In this document: positions 20,414 to 30,023 of the stretch, piece by piece
Numbering within the stretch: position 1 is the stretch's first letter
How the letters are laid out: every line of letters begins with the position of its first letter
From: Mycoemilia scoparia
Lineage: Eukaryota; Kickxellomycota; Kickxellomycetes; Kickxellales; Kickxellaceae
Direction of reading: 5' to 3'
DNA length: 34,509 nucleotides
Assembly (NCBI GenBank): GCA_027575805.1
Contig: JANBPU010000169.1
Location: 1-34,509 of the forward strand
Notes under the pieces: generated by a model
Seen by the model: the letters and a program-made list of their open reading frames with translations, nothing else
What the model was told of the DNA's origin: nothing
Databases searched by the model: none
Made by a program: the position numbers and the translations under genes

Positions 20414-21388
20414 ATGTTACGGAATCTTAGCACAGCATTTAAGAGCCTTTCGTTGGGCGGCCGCTCCAACAGCAACTGTGTAATTAGAGGAGCTATGGCT
20501 CAGAGCTCTAGCTCTATTACCAAAAGTCTGTAAGTAATATATATATATATATATGAAAGAATTAGAAAACCAATACGAGTGGAAATCACGATTGAAGAAA
20601 CAAGGCAAATTTAAAACAATTGTTAATATTCGAAACCCTCCCTTTTTTCCTCTTTGTATTATATTTATCAATTTAGTATTCACACCTCCACTGTAATAAA
20701 CAAAAAGAAAGAACCAGAACATCGAGTGATCCAACCAAAAACCGGAGCATCATCTCTTTTCGAGCAAGTTACGATGGAAGTAGAGAGCAAATCTGATGTA
20801 GAATCACCCAAGGGAGCAAAAACGCCATCTGCGCCTTCATCATCATCGATATTTGATATTGTAACAGGCAAATCAACATCCAAAGCACTTCCAGATACAG
20901 TCAAGGAATTTGGTTTCAGCACCAGCAACTTCAGTACTAGCCACAAGAAGCTTAGATTCTTGGCCAAGCAGATCGCGGGCCTACCCATCAATGAGGCCAT
21001 CGAACAAATGCAGCATTCGCCCAAAAAGGCAGCCGAAAAGATCAAAAACACATTAGCATTTGCCCGCAAGAACGCAATTTACCAAAAGCAGATGCACCCA
21101 GATATTACATACGTATCCGAAGCCTGGGTTGGAAAGGGTAGGTTCACAAAAAGAATTGACATGAAAGCGCGTGGCAGATTTGGTGTTATGCACCACCCTA
21201 CTGCCCACATGAAGTTTGTATTGAAAACCAGAGAGCCAAAGAAGACAATGGATGAGCTTTTTGTTGATGGAATTCGTGATAAGGGTATGCGTAGAAAGGT
21301 TAGAGGGTTTGGTATGACCAAGAATGTATGGAAGCCATTGCAAGAGAATAGGCCTATTTATAACCCCATACCATACTACAACTGGTAA
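20414..21388 (+). CDS. Mitochondrial large-subunit ribosomal protein uL22m, 275 aa
   Basis: Two exons, 20414-20529 and 20677-21388. The 147-bp intron has donor GTAAGT and acceptor TTTAG. The joined frame is intact. Exon 1 encodes a Ser/Arg/Lys N-terminus without acidic residues, a plausible mitochondrial presequence. Residues about 124-224 form the L22 domain: KLRFLAKQIAGLPINEAIEQ, then a helix KAAEKIKNTLAFARKNA, then the beta-hairpin strand with the family-typical RGRFGVMHHPTAHMKFVL. The tail ends KPLQENRPIYNPIPYYNW. The protein binds 23S-type rRNA near the exit tunnel of the mitoribosome. An internal methionine near the exon 2 boundary would give a 5'-truncated protein without the targeting peptide, so the spliced start is preferred. 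Confidence 0.88.
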
Positions 21389-22600
21389 AGTTTTCGGACG
21401 ACAAAGTACTTGTTTTTTCTACATCTACTACAATTGATTTAAATATATATACACGGATATACTTGAGCAAATTTTTATATCATAGTAACCAGCAAAAGGG
21501 CGAATGGCGATTATAAAATCTAAAGATCCTATTATTCTTTTCAATAATTTCTTGCTAAAGAAACGCCCCTCATATTCATTATTGTCTGAATGCGGGAATC
21601 CATATACTAGAAGTAATATTATGCAATGCTCTTCGAGATTAGCCATTACAAGGCACATATTTGGTCAGGTTTCACAAGGACTTGAACAAAAATGGGTTTC
21701 CAGGAATTGGATGTAAAGTAGATGGTGATTGAGTTATAATATGAGGATTCATTTCTATATTTCGTACATTTGATCACTATAAATCTCACCATCTAGAACA
21801 TAAATTCACGCTGTTCAATAGTCTTTAATTAATCTCAGTTATAGCTTCATAACTAACAGATACGATTGTCAGAAAGACACAATCATCATTTTCAACACAT
21901 CTAAATATCTATTTTGCTATCATGGTCTATAAGCCAAAACATTGAGTAAGCACTCAATAAAAAGAGGGAATCAAAACTACTGAGATTATGATGCCAGAAC
22001 AGCAATTATAAAACAGAAGGTTCAATGAATTCCAAAGCTACAAAGAGTGATTCCAAGGGTGGTTTATTATAACAATGGCTCCAGTTTATATATCATTGAT
22101 AAATTTCTAAATAATCAACTATCCCGAAATATATTTTTCTAGAGTTTTTCAACAAGAACTTCTAAACTACTAAATAGAGTTCATATCAGACAATGGTATG
22201 ATCTGCTGGTTTAATAGCTGGATAAATATTTTCCCTTTGGCACACTGCACTCTATTTGTCTCCCCCTCCTCTGCTTCTTCAGATACCATCCTGCATGTTT
22301 TTTATGAAGCCGTTAATTGGACAAAGATTTTCAATAAAATGTTTATTGTGTCCTCATAAGATACCTGGTTCTGTACAGATAACGTGCCTTCTTGGCTGAA
22401 TGTTGACTCAATAAGAAGCAAGGGAGGATGTAGATAAGACAATATGATCTTCAGGAGTAAATACTTGTGCATCTCAACAGATGCACGCAAGCTGATAGGG
22501 ATATTCTTTACAGATTCCAAGAAAAAAGGAACTGGCGCAGCTTCATAAATGCTATTGGTGATTGGTTGGAGCATTGATGTCTCATCGTCTTTGTCATGGC
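21389..22600. other. Intergenic region between uL22m and the adhesin-like gene
   Basis: Contains two unrecognised frames: 21504-21716 plus (70 aa, MAIIKSKDPIILFNNFLLKK...) and 22302-22715 minus (137 aa). The minus frame is fairly long for such AT-rich DNA but runs through the TATA box of the neighbouring plus-strand gene and matches nothing I know. Neither is called as a gene. Confidence 0.4.
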
Positions 22601-22610
22601 TATATAAAAG
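22601..22610 (+). promoter_or_regulatory. TATA box of the adhesin-like gene
   Basis: TATATAAAAG lies 187 bp upstream of the ATG at 22788, in a C/T-rich leader (CACACCCGCACACACGCTCT) typical of fungal 5' UTRs. Confidence 0.5.
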
Positions 22611-22787
22611 GACTAGGGAAAAAAGACACATACCAAACTCCTTTACAGATTTAAACCCAACTGTTGTCGTGTCTAGACTCTTGCTATTTCTTCTGTATTC
22701 ATTACACACCCGCACACACGCTCTCTTTGATCATTCTTCTTTTATTTCTTTTCGCCACTTTATATAACTTTTGTTTCCCTCCTAATA

Positions 22788-23785
22788 ATGTTGTTTAACA
22801 ATAACAGCAATGGCAGAGAAAGCCTTTTCAAGCAAAGGTTTGGGCATATGTTGGCTGATGATGAAGATGATGAAGATGATCGTAACTATGAAAGTAAGTC
22901 TAGCAGTTTAACCAAAATTATCCTTATAACAATACTATAGCCACATTCACTCTATAGCACCTTTTTGTGTGCTAAGCAGTAGCTGAACAACAATACTACG
23001 AAGAAAATGGCTTTCCAAGGCCAGATCCAACCCAAACCTCGCTTCAAGGTAGTAGTTTCGGCCAAGGTTACCAACAAGCAGCAGAATTGCAGACACAAGC
23101 ACCTCCCAGCTATGAACAATCAAATATGCCAGTTTACATGTCAAGCAATGGCCATTATAATAAGCCTGGACCCTCCTCTATGCCGAACTTTAGTAGTAGC
23201 TTTAGCAATCGCAGTGGGCTTATAAGAAGTGTTCTAGGAAGAGGAAAAGAACGTGATTTAGGTCAAATCAAAACAGCACAACCCCCACCTGACAACATTC
23301 CTTACTATCCTGATAACCAAACCCCTCAAGAAACTTTCAACTTTGGTGCCCAGATACCTTTAGTCATTCAATCAAATCGTCATAAAGTAAGTATATACAC
23401 TTCAGAGAAGCTATTGTGTGTGTGTGTTTTTGTGACTATTTTCCTAAATTCTTGGCACATGGGAAAAGAGAGAGAAAAGGCAGTATAAAATAAATCTGTT
23501 TGTCACGTGCTGTTTAATTATAACTGGGCTAAAATTGGGTGATGGCTTATTGGCTTAATTCTGGAACGTATGCATTAGGCCACAGCTATTCTGATTGACA
23601 TTGATCAAGATTCCAAACACCCAGATACTGTTGTAACAAGAGTTATTACCACAGGAACTGGAATGTTTAACAAAAAGGCAAGCATAAAGGCCGAACCAGA
23701 TGGATTGAAAATCAAGGTAAAATAAATAAGAAATAGCAATATTGTTATAGCGCCTCAACAAAATTTCCATTATAATAATAATAAC

Positions 23786-23828
<43 letters not shown>

Positions 23829-24862
23829 GGGACTGTTTGGCTCCACTGAAGTGTATATCAGAATCTCATTCCCTCGAGAATTATTAGCCACACACCCTGG
23901 GATAGAAATCAAAACACAAAACACAGACGTCAGGGTATACTCTCCACTATCTGAATGGCTTCCCAACTTTAAGTTCAACTTCAAATTTGGCCATGCAATT
24001 ATCTCCAACATGAACTGTCGCAATATAATTGGCGATACCACAAATGTGCGTCTCTGGGCAATTAATGTCAGATCCGGAGATGGAATACAATTTTCTGGAG
24101 CCATGCTGTCTGTTGACTTTATTCGCTCCACTGCCCAAAGAATTTCGATTTCGCATAAAGCTGGAAAATTTTATTTGAGAGAGAGTGATATACCTGTGGT
24201 TACGTGTAATTGTGGAGCTGGTTCTCTTAACTTTGATGCAAGTATTATGACTAGCCAATAAAAATGTTTCAGAGAGCTTGATGAATTTGAGTTATATATA
24301 TATATATATGTATATATGTATATCCCTGATTAACTAAATTGGTTTATTTATTTATTTACAATAGAACGTTCGTTGCCATACACTGAATGTTTCTAACTGG
24401 CGGGCAACTACTAATGGAAATGTGGTATTCGGATCCTCAATCGATATTGCGGCAAACAAATGTGATGTTAAACTCAGGGCAGCACCAAAGGATCCAGAAC
24501 AGTCATTCGTCATTAAAGCTGTATCTATTGATGGTTCAGTTAACCTTATCTATGTATGAAACACAAATCCATTATTTTCCACATCATATTTACATAATAA
24601 CGACATCTCCATTGCTATGACTTTGGTGCTAAACATTGATATTCTATGCCATGATTTTTAGGATGCATATTACCGTGGGTTCTTTAAAGCAATCGGAATG
24701 CGATCTAAAGCCAGTTGCTATTTCCCCCATAATAACGTAATATCCAATCCCCCTCAGAAGCTCAAGGATTTGCTTCTATTACGAAAATATTCTTATGGAG
24801 AGCATGCTGATGATCAGCTTATTCTTGTCAAGGTATTCAGACAGCAAAAAGGCAGCGTTTGA
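22788..24862 (+). CDS. Adhesin-like (DUF4097-type) protein, six exons, 482 aa
   Basis: Exons 22788-22893, 22980-23386, 23579-23716, 23830-24237, 24365-24553 and 24662-24862 join into one open frame. The first exon has an Asp/Glu run. Residues about 36-160 are Gln/Ser/Pro/Asn-rich and disordered (QAPPSYEQSNMPVYM). The rest is beta-rich with short repeated hydrophobic strands (VRLWAINVRSGDG, GKFYLRESDIPVVTCNCGAG, NVRCHTLNVSNWRATTNGNV), the pattern of putative adhesin/beta-solenoid DUF4097-type proteins. It ends QLILVKVFRQQKGSV. No signal peptide or membrane anchor, so a cytosolic protein is likely. Exon 2/3 could alternatively splice at 23390/23586. Intron 4 needs a GC donor (see findings). Family assignment is tentative; the gene model is well supported. 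Confidence 0.7.
23773..23828 (+). repeat. TAA microsatellite abutting a splice acceptor
   Basis: About 18 TAA/AAT units fill the end of intron 3 of the adhesin-like gene and run directly into the acceptor TAG at 23827-23829. Confidence 0.85.
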
Positions 24863-25120
24863 TTGATTTACAATCTATTTTTAATAGTGGTCATAATAAA
24901 ACTTTGGTATTATCAAGTCATTGGCTTTTTTGTTATTTTTTGGGTGTTATAAAAAGATTGTTTATGCAATCAGTTGGTATGTTTTACAAGATTTTGGCAA
25001 GATTTTGCTAGTGATCAAATGTATGGTAGGCAAAAGTGGGTCCTTATCAGATTTTGGCCTAATCGTGAGATGATCCATATGCAACTTGGAGACCAATTTT
25101 GCCCAAAGTCTTGTGAAATC
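24863..25120. other. 3' flank of the adhesin-like gene
   Basis: AT-rich. Includes AATAAAAC at about 24895 that may serve as poly(A) signal. No other feature seen. Confidence 0.4.
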
Positions 25121-25222
25121 AGACCTTTTGGTGGTGGCCAACAATTATATGGGCAGTCACAGCCAAATGGAATGGCCATCGTTTTTTAGCAAACTGTTGC
25201 CCTTCAAGAATTATCACATGTA
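25121..25222. repeat. MITE-like family A, copy 6 (left end lost)
   Basis: Shares interior CTTTTGGTGGTGGCCAACAA, GGGCAGTCACAGCCAAATGG with copies 3 and 4, and keeps the right end CCCTTCAAGAATTATCACAT. The matching left terminus is absent or unrecognisable. Confidence 0.55.
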
Positions 25223-25269
25223 TTACTTTTTAATTATTTGTCATATACAAAAATGGCTAAATTTCAAAA

Positions 25270-26055
25270 ACATGGTTCTCAAGATAATCTAGACCTGCCT
25301 CTCACTGGTGAGACATTTGCCACTACCCATACCACTCTCAGCTTAGAATTTAGTAATTTTTGACCTGAGTTTTTACTGGCAACAAATTTATTTTCAGAGC
25401 AAACAGCACATGAAGCTTGAGTGCGATGATGAGTTTTGGTCAGTGGGATTGGCCAAATAGAATAGCAAATCTGTATTTTTACAAAATCCATAAATAAAAA
25501 TTTGAAAAGTAGAATGTGTCTAAATCAAAAAATAATATCATAATAATTATCGTCAGTGGATGGTACAGTTCAACACTTTCTAAACAATTTTTTATTCAAG
25601 ATTGTTTAGAAATTGACCAAATAAATAGTTATTCAGTCAATAAAACATTTATACCAATTTTCAAGCAATCACACTACCAATCCACCAAAACTAAACAAAA
25701 ACTCCAAGGTATAAATAGGCTGCTGAACGGCCCCAAATTGGCTAAGAGCCATCTCCTCGACAACCTTTTCCTATTCTTGGATATCCAACCAGACGTAACA
25801 ACAACAACAACCCTGCAAGAGAATCTCTACCAACCACACACAGACACAGACACCTCACATACACCCTTTTCTCTCAACCCAGGAATCACCAGCATGCGCG
25901 TATCAGTGATAGTCCTTTTGTGCAACTTGCTAACCGCATGCCTGTACAAAGTTTTCGCAGACCCCAGCAACATTAACAAGTTCCTCGGCCTGCTTGTTCC
26001 TCACCCTGATGTTTATTTGACCTTTGACCGTGGCATTGTCAGCATCATTGCAATC
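25270..26055 (+). repeat. Segmental duplication, copy 1 (partner 28510-29295)
   Basis: Corresponding bases are exactly 3240 apart with no indel. Lines 25441-25680 are identical to 28681-28920. Only around twenty substitutions are seen over about 785 bp, covering upstream sequence, promoter, 5' UTR and the first 54 codons. The similarity falls abruptly at codon 55. Confidence 0.9.
25710..25717 (+). promoter_or_regulatory. TATA box, membrane-array gene 1
   Basis: TATAAATA, 184 bp before the ATG at 25894. The following bases (GGCTGCTGAACGGCCCC) resemble those after the gene 2 TATA box, which supports it as a real promoter and excludes the longer open frame starting at 25516. Confidence 0.6.
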
Positions 26056-26472
26056 CTGGTCTTCTATGGGTTGTATAGGCTCATTGATTTCTGGTTCCAA
26101 TTCACTAATGGAGAAGATTCCATGGATGGACATTTCAAGATTCAAAAGTTAGTTGCTGATCTTGTGTTGAGTGTCTGGATCAGTGAAGGCAATCTTGCTG
26201 CTTCAGTCATTTCATTTGTATCACTGTGCATTGCTTGGCCAAAAATCAGCAAAATAAAGGAATTTCCACTTTTTGCATTCTTATTTGCAATTATTTGTGC
26301 ACTTAAGTTGAGCGCATATAGTCATACTTTTACTATGTACCTTTATACCATCTTGCTCTATATTCAAATGGCAATTGTGAATGCTATCTACAAAGATTTT
26401 ACATATCTACAATTTAACATAGTAACTGTGTATATGCCAGTTCTTGTTATCTTGGTGAGAAATCTTGTTTGA
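25894..26472 (+). CDS. Unknown multi-pass membrane protein, array gene 1, 192 aa
   Basis: Not recognised. Hydrophobic spans are at about residues 4-21 (MRVSVIVLLCNLLTACLYKV), 43-62, 85-115, 122-140 and 147-165, with a last one at 175-190. The core motif shared by all three array members is ADL-x-L-x2-WI-x-EGN (88-100), then CxxW and FP. The frame stays open upstream to 25516, but that part spans the TATA box and is not conserved as protein in gene 2, so translation most likely starts at ATG 25894, the position conserved in all three genes. TATA, leader (CACACACAGACACAGACACC) and a poly(A) site at 26669 bracket it. No intron within the coding part. Role unknown. Confidence 0.75.
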   Translation: MRVSVIVLLCNLLTACLYKVFADPSNINKFLGLLVPHPDVYLTFDRGIVSIIAILVFYGLYRLIDFWFQFTNGEDSMDGHFKIQKLVADLVLSVWISEGNLAASVISFVSLCIAWPKISKIKEFPLFAFLFAIICALKLSAYSHTFTMYLYTILLYIQMAIVNAIYKDFTYLQFNIVTVYMPVLVILVRNLV

Positions 26473-26668
26473 GGCTTGGACAATATTTTACTGGCAGGAT
26501 TGGGTTTTGGTGTCAGCGATGTATGTTTATAGTGTGAGAGAGAGAATATAGGGCTTATGGATGAGACACATGCTAAATGTGGTTTAATTCTTTTCCTTTT
26601 TCTTTCTTGGTAGTTGTGTATGAATTGATTTTATTGTTTCTCATAGTTGATTAGCTTGGTTGTAAAAC

Positions 26669-26674
26669 AATAAA
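26669..26674 (+). terminator. Poly(A) signal, array gene 1
   Basis: AATAAA within the block GGTTGTAAAACAATAAA, followed by a T-rich stretch and TGGAAACAA. The block recurs after genes 2 and 3. Confidence 0.65.
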
Positions 26675-27220
26675 TCTTTTTTTGGAAACAAACATAGTGT
26701 TTATTTAGTTATCTGTGTTTTTTTACAAGGTGATTGAATTTAAATTATGCCAAGTTTAAATAACAACATAGACGGGTCTTCATTTTATGCCATGAATATC
26801 CCAACATTTGTTGCATAATTCTCAAACGCTCACTTTTTAAAAGTTTGTAGAAAGAAAAACAAACTATATGAGCAGATGTTATTATAAGTTTTTGATAAAA
26901 TGGCAAGTGGATTGCTGGACTGCTTTACGCATCTAGAGTAAATACTCCACGAATTTTGTGTGGAAAGATTAGCCAAAATGCCTGATGATGCGGAACAAAT
27001 AGTTAGGTCATTCTTTTAAAAAAATTTAAACAAAAGCAAAAAATATTTGTAAACCAGACAAAAAAGCTTTTAAAAAATATCATGATAAATGTAATGATTC
27101 GATATTTACTTTCTAAACAAATTTTCAAGGTAATCATCTTGTATTTTTCCAAATATTGGTTTACCCCCAACGGAAGAAAGAATTTAAACAAATTACTTGT
27201 TTTCAGCAAATAAATTATGC
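26675..27220. other. Spacer between array genes 1 and 2
   Basis: The first part (to about 26780) is similar to the sequence after gene 2 (28236-28330: TGTTTATT...GTGATTGAATTTAAA), showing that the duplicated unit includes downstream DNA. The remainder is AT-rich promoter sequence of gene 2. Confidence 0.5.
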
Positions 27221-27228
27221 TATAAATA
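27221..27228 (+). promoter_or_regulatory. TATA box, membrane-array gene 2
   Basis: TATAAATA, 167 bp before ATG 27388. Followed by GCTGACAGAATGGCCCCAG, alignable with the gene 1 promoter, and a CTCTCTCAACCCAGGAAT leader block also present in genes 1 and 3. Confidence 0.6.
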
Positions 27229-27387
27229 GCTGACAGAATGGCCCCAGCCCATTTACAAATTATCTCCTCAGCAACTTCCCCTGTTCTTGGATATCCAACC
27301 AAAAGCAACAACAGTCCTTCAGGAGAGAACGCATTAGCAACCGCAAACTCCTCACATCCTTTTTTCTCTCTCAACCCAGGAATTGCC

Positions 27388-28062
27388 ATGCGGATATCGG
27401 TTCGAATCTGGATATATACCTCACTTACAGCAATTCTGTACCAATTGCCCATTATCTCCAAGCTCATCGGCATGATCGTCTCCAAGCCAGACAGTGCATT
27501 GTCTTTGAAACATGTCTTCCTCAGTTTCATTTTAACTTATGCTGTCTTTACATGGTACTACTACATCGAGAAACAGTATAAATACATTCATAAAAAGGGT
27601 GCTATGGAAATGGTGTATGGGGATTCATACGTTTTAGCCGACCTTGCTCTGGGATTTTGGATCTGCGAAGGCAACCCTTTAGTCGCAATTATTCCATTCA
27701 TACACTTGTGCGAGATTTGGCTAAAATTTATGCAAGCTAAGCAATTTCCGGTTTGGCCATACATATCATGCACTTTTTATGTAGTATTTGCATTCCAGAC
27801 GGGCTGTCCTACCTTCGTATACTTTGATATCGTCTTGCTTTATCTTGTGTATGAAATGTTGATTGATATTAATGTCTATTATTTATCTCAAAAGCAGCAA
27901 CAAACACAGCTACAGCAACAAACACAGCTACAACTACAGAGACAACTACAGCTACCAGATTTGAGTATTCTTAGGCTTCCTTGTAAGTCGATTGTTTATA
28001 TCCTTTGTGTAAAGTATGTGCTGGCGTTTTGGCCAGACATTATTCAATATTTATCCTGGTGA
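27388..28062 (+). CDS. Unknown multi-pass membrane protein, array gene 2, 224 aa
   Basis: Diverged paralogue of genes 1 and 3 with the same layout: N-terminal span (MRISVRIWIYTSLTAILYQL), second span near 43-60, motif ADLALGFWICEGN (84-96), CxxW, KQFPVWPYI, and further spans at 123-138 and 145-165. It differs by a Gln-rich insertion (about 168-189, SQKQQQTQLQQQTQLQLQRQ) encoded by CAA/CAG/CTA repeats before the last hydrophobic segment, and ends DIIQYLSW. The open frame extends upstream to 27238 but covers the 5' leader; ATG 27388 is the start conserved in the paralogues. Protein identity to genes 1 and 3 is low, while promoter and 3' UTR are clearly alike. Confidence 0.72.
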   Translation: MRISVRIWIYTSLTAILYQLPIISKLIGMIVSKPDSALSLKHVFLSFILTYAVFTWYYYIEKQYKYIHKKGAMEMVYGDSYVLADLALGFWICEGNPLVAIIPFIHLCEIWLKFMQAKQFPVWPYISCTFYVVFAFQTGCPTFVYFDIVLLYLVYEMLIDINVYYLSQKQQQTQLQQQTQLQLQRQLQLPDLSILRLPCKSIVYILCVKYVLAFWPDIIQYLSW

Positions 28063-28226
28063 GAATTGTTAAAGGACGAGGAGAGATGACATTTTGAATG
28101 AACCAGCATATGTTGATGAATCAAGTCTGTCAACTCCAATTGCCATTGTTTTTCTTTCTTAATAGTTGTGTGGAGATTGTCCCTTTTTCACTATCTCTTT
28201 TTTGTTTGTTGGCTTGGTTGTAAAAC

Positions 28227-28232
28227 AATAAA
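28227..28232 (+). terminator. Poly(A) signal, array gene 2
   Basis: AATAAA in GGCTTGGTTGTAAAACAATA, the same block as in genes 1 and 3, followed by a T-rich run and TGGAAACAAG. Confidence 0.65.
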
Positions 28233-28509
28233 CCTTTTTTTGGAAACAAGTATGGTGTTTATTATTTCATTTGTTATTTACAAAGTGATTGAATTTAAAA
28301 CATGTTCTAGTTTGGATAAACACGTATATGGCCTACTGATTTTTGACTTGAATAGGCTAATATTTTATACCTATTTCTAGAGTGCTCGTTTTTGAAAAGA
28401 CTGTGTAAAAGCCAGATATAGGAGCGGATATGGAGAGCTCTCTGCAAAAATGGGAATTGGTTTATCAGCATAGTTGGGATTTTTGCCAGTATTCGAGTGA
28501 ATATTAAAT
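28233..28509. other. Spacer between array gene 2 and the second duplicated block
   Basis: AT-rich and non-coding. Its beginning aligns with the sequence after gene 1. The duplicated block resumes near 28510. Confidence 0.5.
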
Positions 28510-29295
28510 ACATAGTTCTCAAGATAATCTAGACTTGCCTCTCATTGGGAAGACATTTGCCGCTACCCATACCACTCTCAGCTTAGAATTTAGTAATTTT
28601 TGACCTGAGTTTGTACTGGCAACAATTTTATTTTCAGAGCAAACAGCACATGAAGCTTGAGTGCGATGATGAGTTTTGGTCAGTGGGATTGGCCAAATAG
28701 AATAGCAAATCTGTATTTTTACAAAATCCATAAATAAAAATTTGAAAAGTAGAATGTGTCTAAATCAAAAAATAATATCATAATAATTATCGTCAGTGGA
28801 TGGTACAGTTCAACACTTTCTAAACAATTTTTTATTCAAGATTGTTTAGAAATTGACCAAATAAATAGTTATTCAGTCAATAAAACATTTATACCAATTT
28901 TCAAGCAATCACACTACCAATCCACCAAAACTAAATACAAACTCCAAGGTATAAAAATGTTGCTGGACGGCCCCAAATTGAGTAAGAGCCATTTCCTCGA
29001 CAACCTTTTCCTGCTCTTGGATATCCAACCAGACGTAACAACAACAACAACCCTGCAAGAGAATCTCTACCAACCACACACAGACACAGACACCTCACAT
29101 ACACCCTTTTCTCTCAACCCAGGAATCACCAGCATGCGCGTATCAGTGATAGTTCTTTTGTGCAACCTGCTAACCGCATGCCTGTACAAAGTTTTCGCAG
29201 ACCCCAGCAACATTAACAAGTTCCTCGGCCTGCTTGTTCCTCACCCTGATGTTTATTTGACCTTTGACCGTGGCATTGCCAGCATCATTGCAATC
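28510..29295 (+). repeat. Segmental duplication, copy 2 (partner 25270-26055)
   Basis: See the partner entry. It covers upstream DNA, promoter, leader and 54 codons of array gene 3. Confidence 0.9.
28950..28957 (+). promoter_or_regulatory. TATA box, membrane-array gene 3
   Basis: TATAAAAA in place of gene 1's TATAAATA, at the same 184-bp distance from the start codon. The few promoter differences between genes 1 and 3 cluster around this box. Confidence 0.55.
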
Positions 29296-29715
29296 ATGGC
29301 TTTCTATGGGTGGTACAAGTACATTGATCACAGGTTCAAATTCACTACTGAGGAAGACTCTATGGATGAATATTTCAATCTTGCGAAATTAGTTGCTGAT
29401 CTTGTGTTGAGTGTCTGGATCGGTGAAGGCAATCTTGCTGCTTCAGTTATCACATTTGTATTCATGTGCATTTTTTGGCCAGAAATCAGCTATAGTGTGG
29501 AATTTCCACTTTTTGCATTCATTTTTGCAGTTTTTTGTGCATTTAAATTGTGCGTATATAGTCAATCTTTTGCTGTGTACCTTTATATCATCTTGCTCTA
29601 TATTCAAATGGGAACGGTGGATGCTATCCACAGCGATTTCACACTTTTACCAGAATTAAACATAGTAACAGTGTATATGCCAGCTTTTATTATCTTTGCG
29701 TTAAAATTTGCTTGA
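29134..29715 (+). CDS. Unknown multi-pass membrane protein, array gene 3, 193 aa
   Basis: Residues 1-54 match gene 1 except for one change (V49A). From residue 55 about four in ten residues differ, although spans and the motif ADLVLSVWIGEGN are kept. One extra residue (Glu in LLPELNIV) is present. Substitutions are concentrated in loops and in the outer parts of the spans, e.g. WYKYIDHRFKF against LYRLIDFWFQF. The longer open frame from 28756 spans the promoter and is rejected for the same reason as in gene 1. The poly(A) site is at 29912. Function unknown. Confidence 0.75.
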   Translation: MRVSVIVLLCNLLTACLYKVFADPSNINKFLGLLVPHPDVYLTFDRGIASIIAIMAFYGWYKYIDHRFKFTTEEDSMDEYFNLAKLVADLVLSVWIGEGNLAASVITFVFMCIFWPEISYSVEFPLFAFIFAVFCAFKLCVYSQSFAVYLYIILLYIQMGTVDAIHSDFTLLPELNIVTVYMPAFIIFALKFA

Positions 29716-29911
29716 GGCTTGGACAATATTTTACTGGCAGCATTGGGGTTTAGAGTCATTGATGTATGTTTATATTGAGAGATAGAATATGGGATTTATG
29801 GATGAGACATATGCTAAATGTGGTTTTATTCTTTTTCTTTTCCTTTCTTGGTAGTTGTGAGTGTGAATTGATTTTATTGTTTCTTGAAGTTTGTTGACTT
29901 GGTTGTAAAAC

Positions 29912-29917
29912 AATAAA
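29912..29917 (+). terminator. Poly(A) signal, array gene 3
   Basis: AATAAA in GGTTGTAAAACAATAAA, followed by TCTTCTTTTGGAAACAAA, conserved with genes 1 and 2. Confidence 0.65.
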
Positions 29918-30023
29918 TCTTCTTTTGGAAACAAATTTGAATTAATTATCAGATATTCATTTCTTTAAGCGACCAATTTCATCTATAATTAAATGTAAAT
30001 TGTATGTGCGTCTGTGTGTCTAC

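Noticed and set aside
22302..22715. 137-aa frame on the minus strand
   Set aside because: It runs through the TATA box and leader of the adhesin-like gene and matches no known family. Left as a possibility only.
25516..25893. 126-codon N-terminal extension of array gene 1 (and 28756-29133 for gene 3)
   Set aside because: It spans the TATA box and 5' leader, is not present in gene 2, and its conservation between genes 1 and 3 is explained by the near-identical duplicated DNA. The start is placed at the conserved internal ATG.
27003..27530. 175-aa frame on the minus strand
   Set aside because: It overlaps promoter and N-terminal coding part of array gene 2 and has no features of its own.
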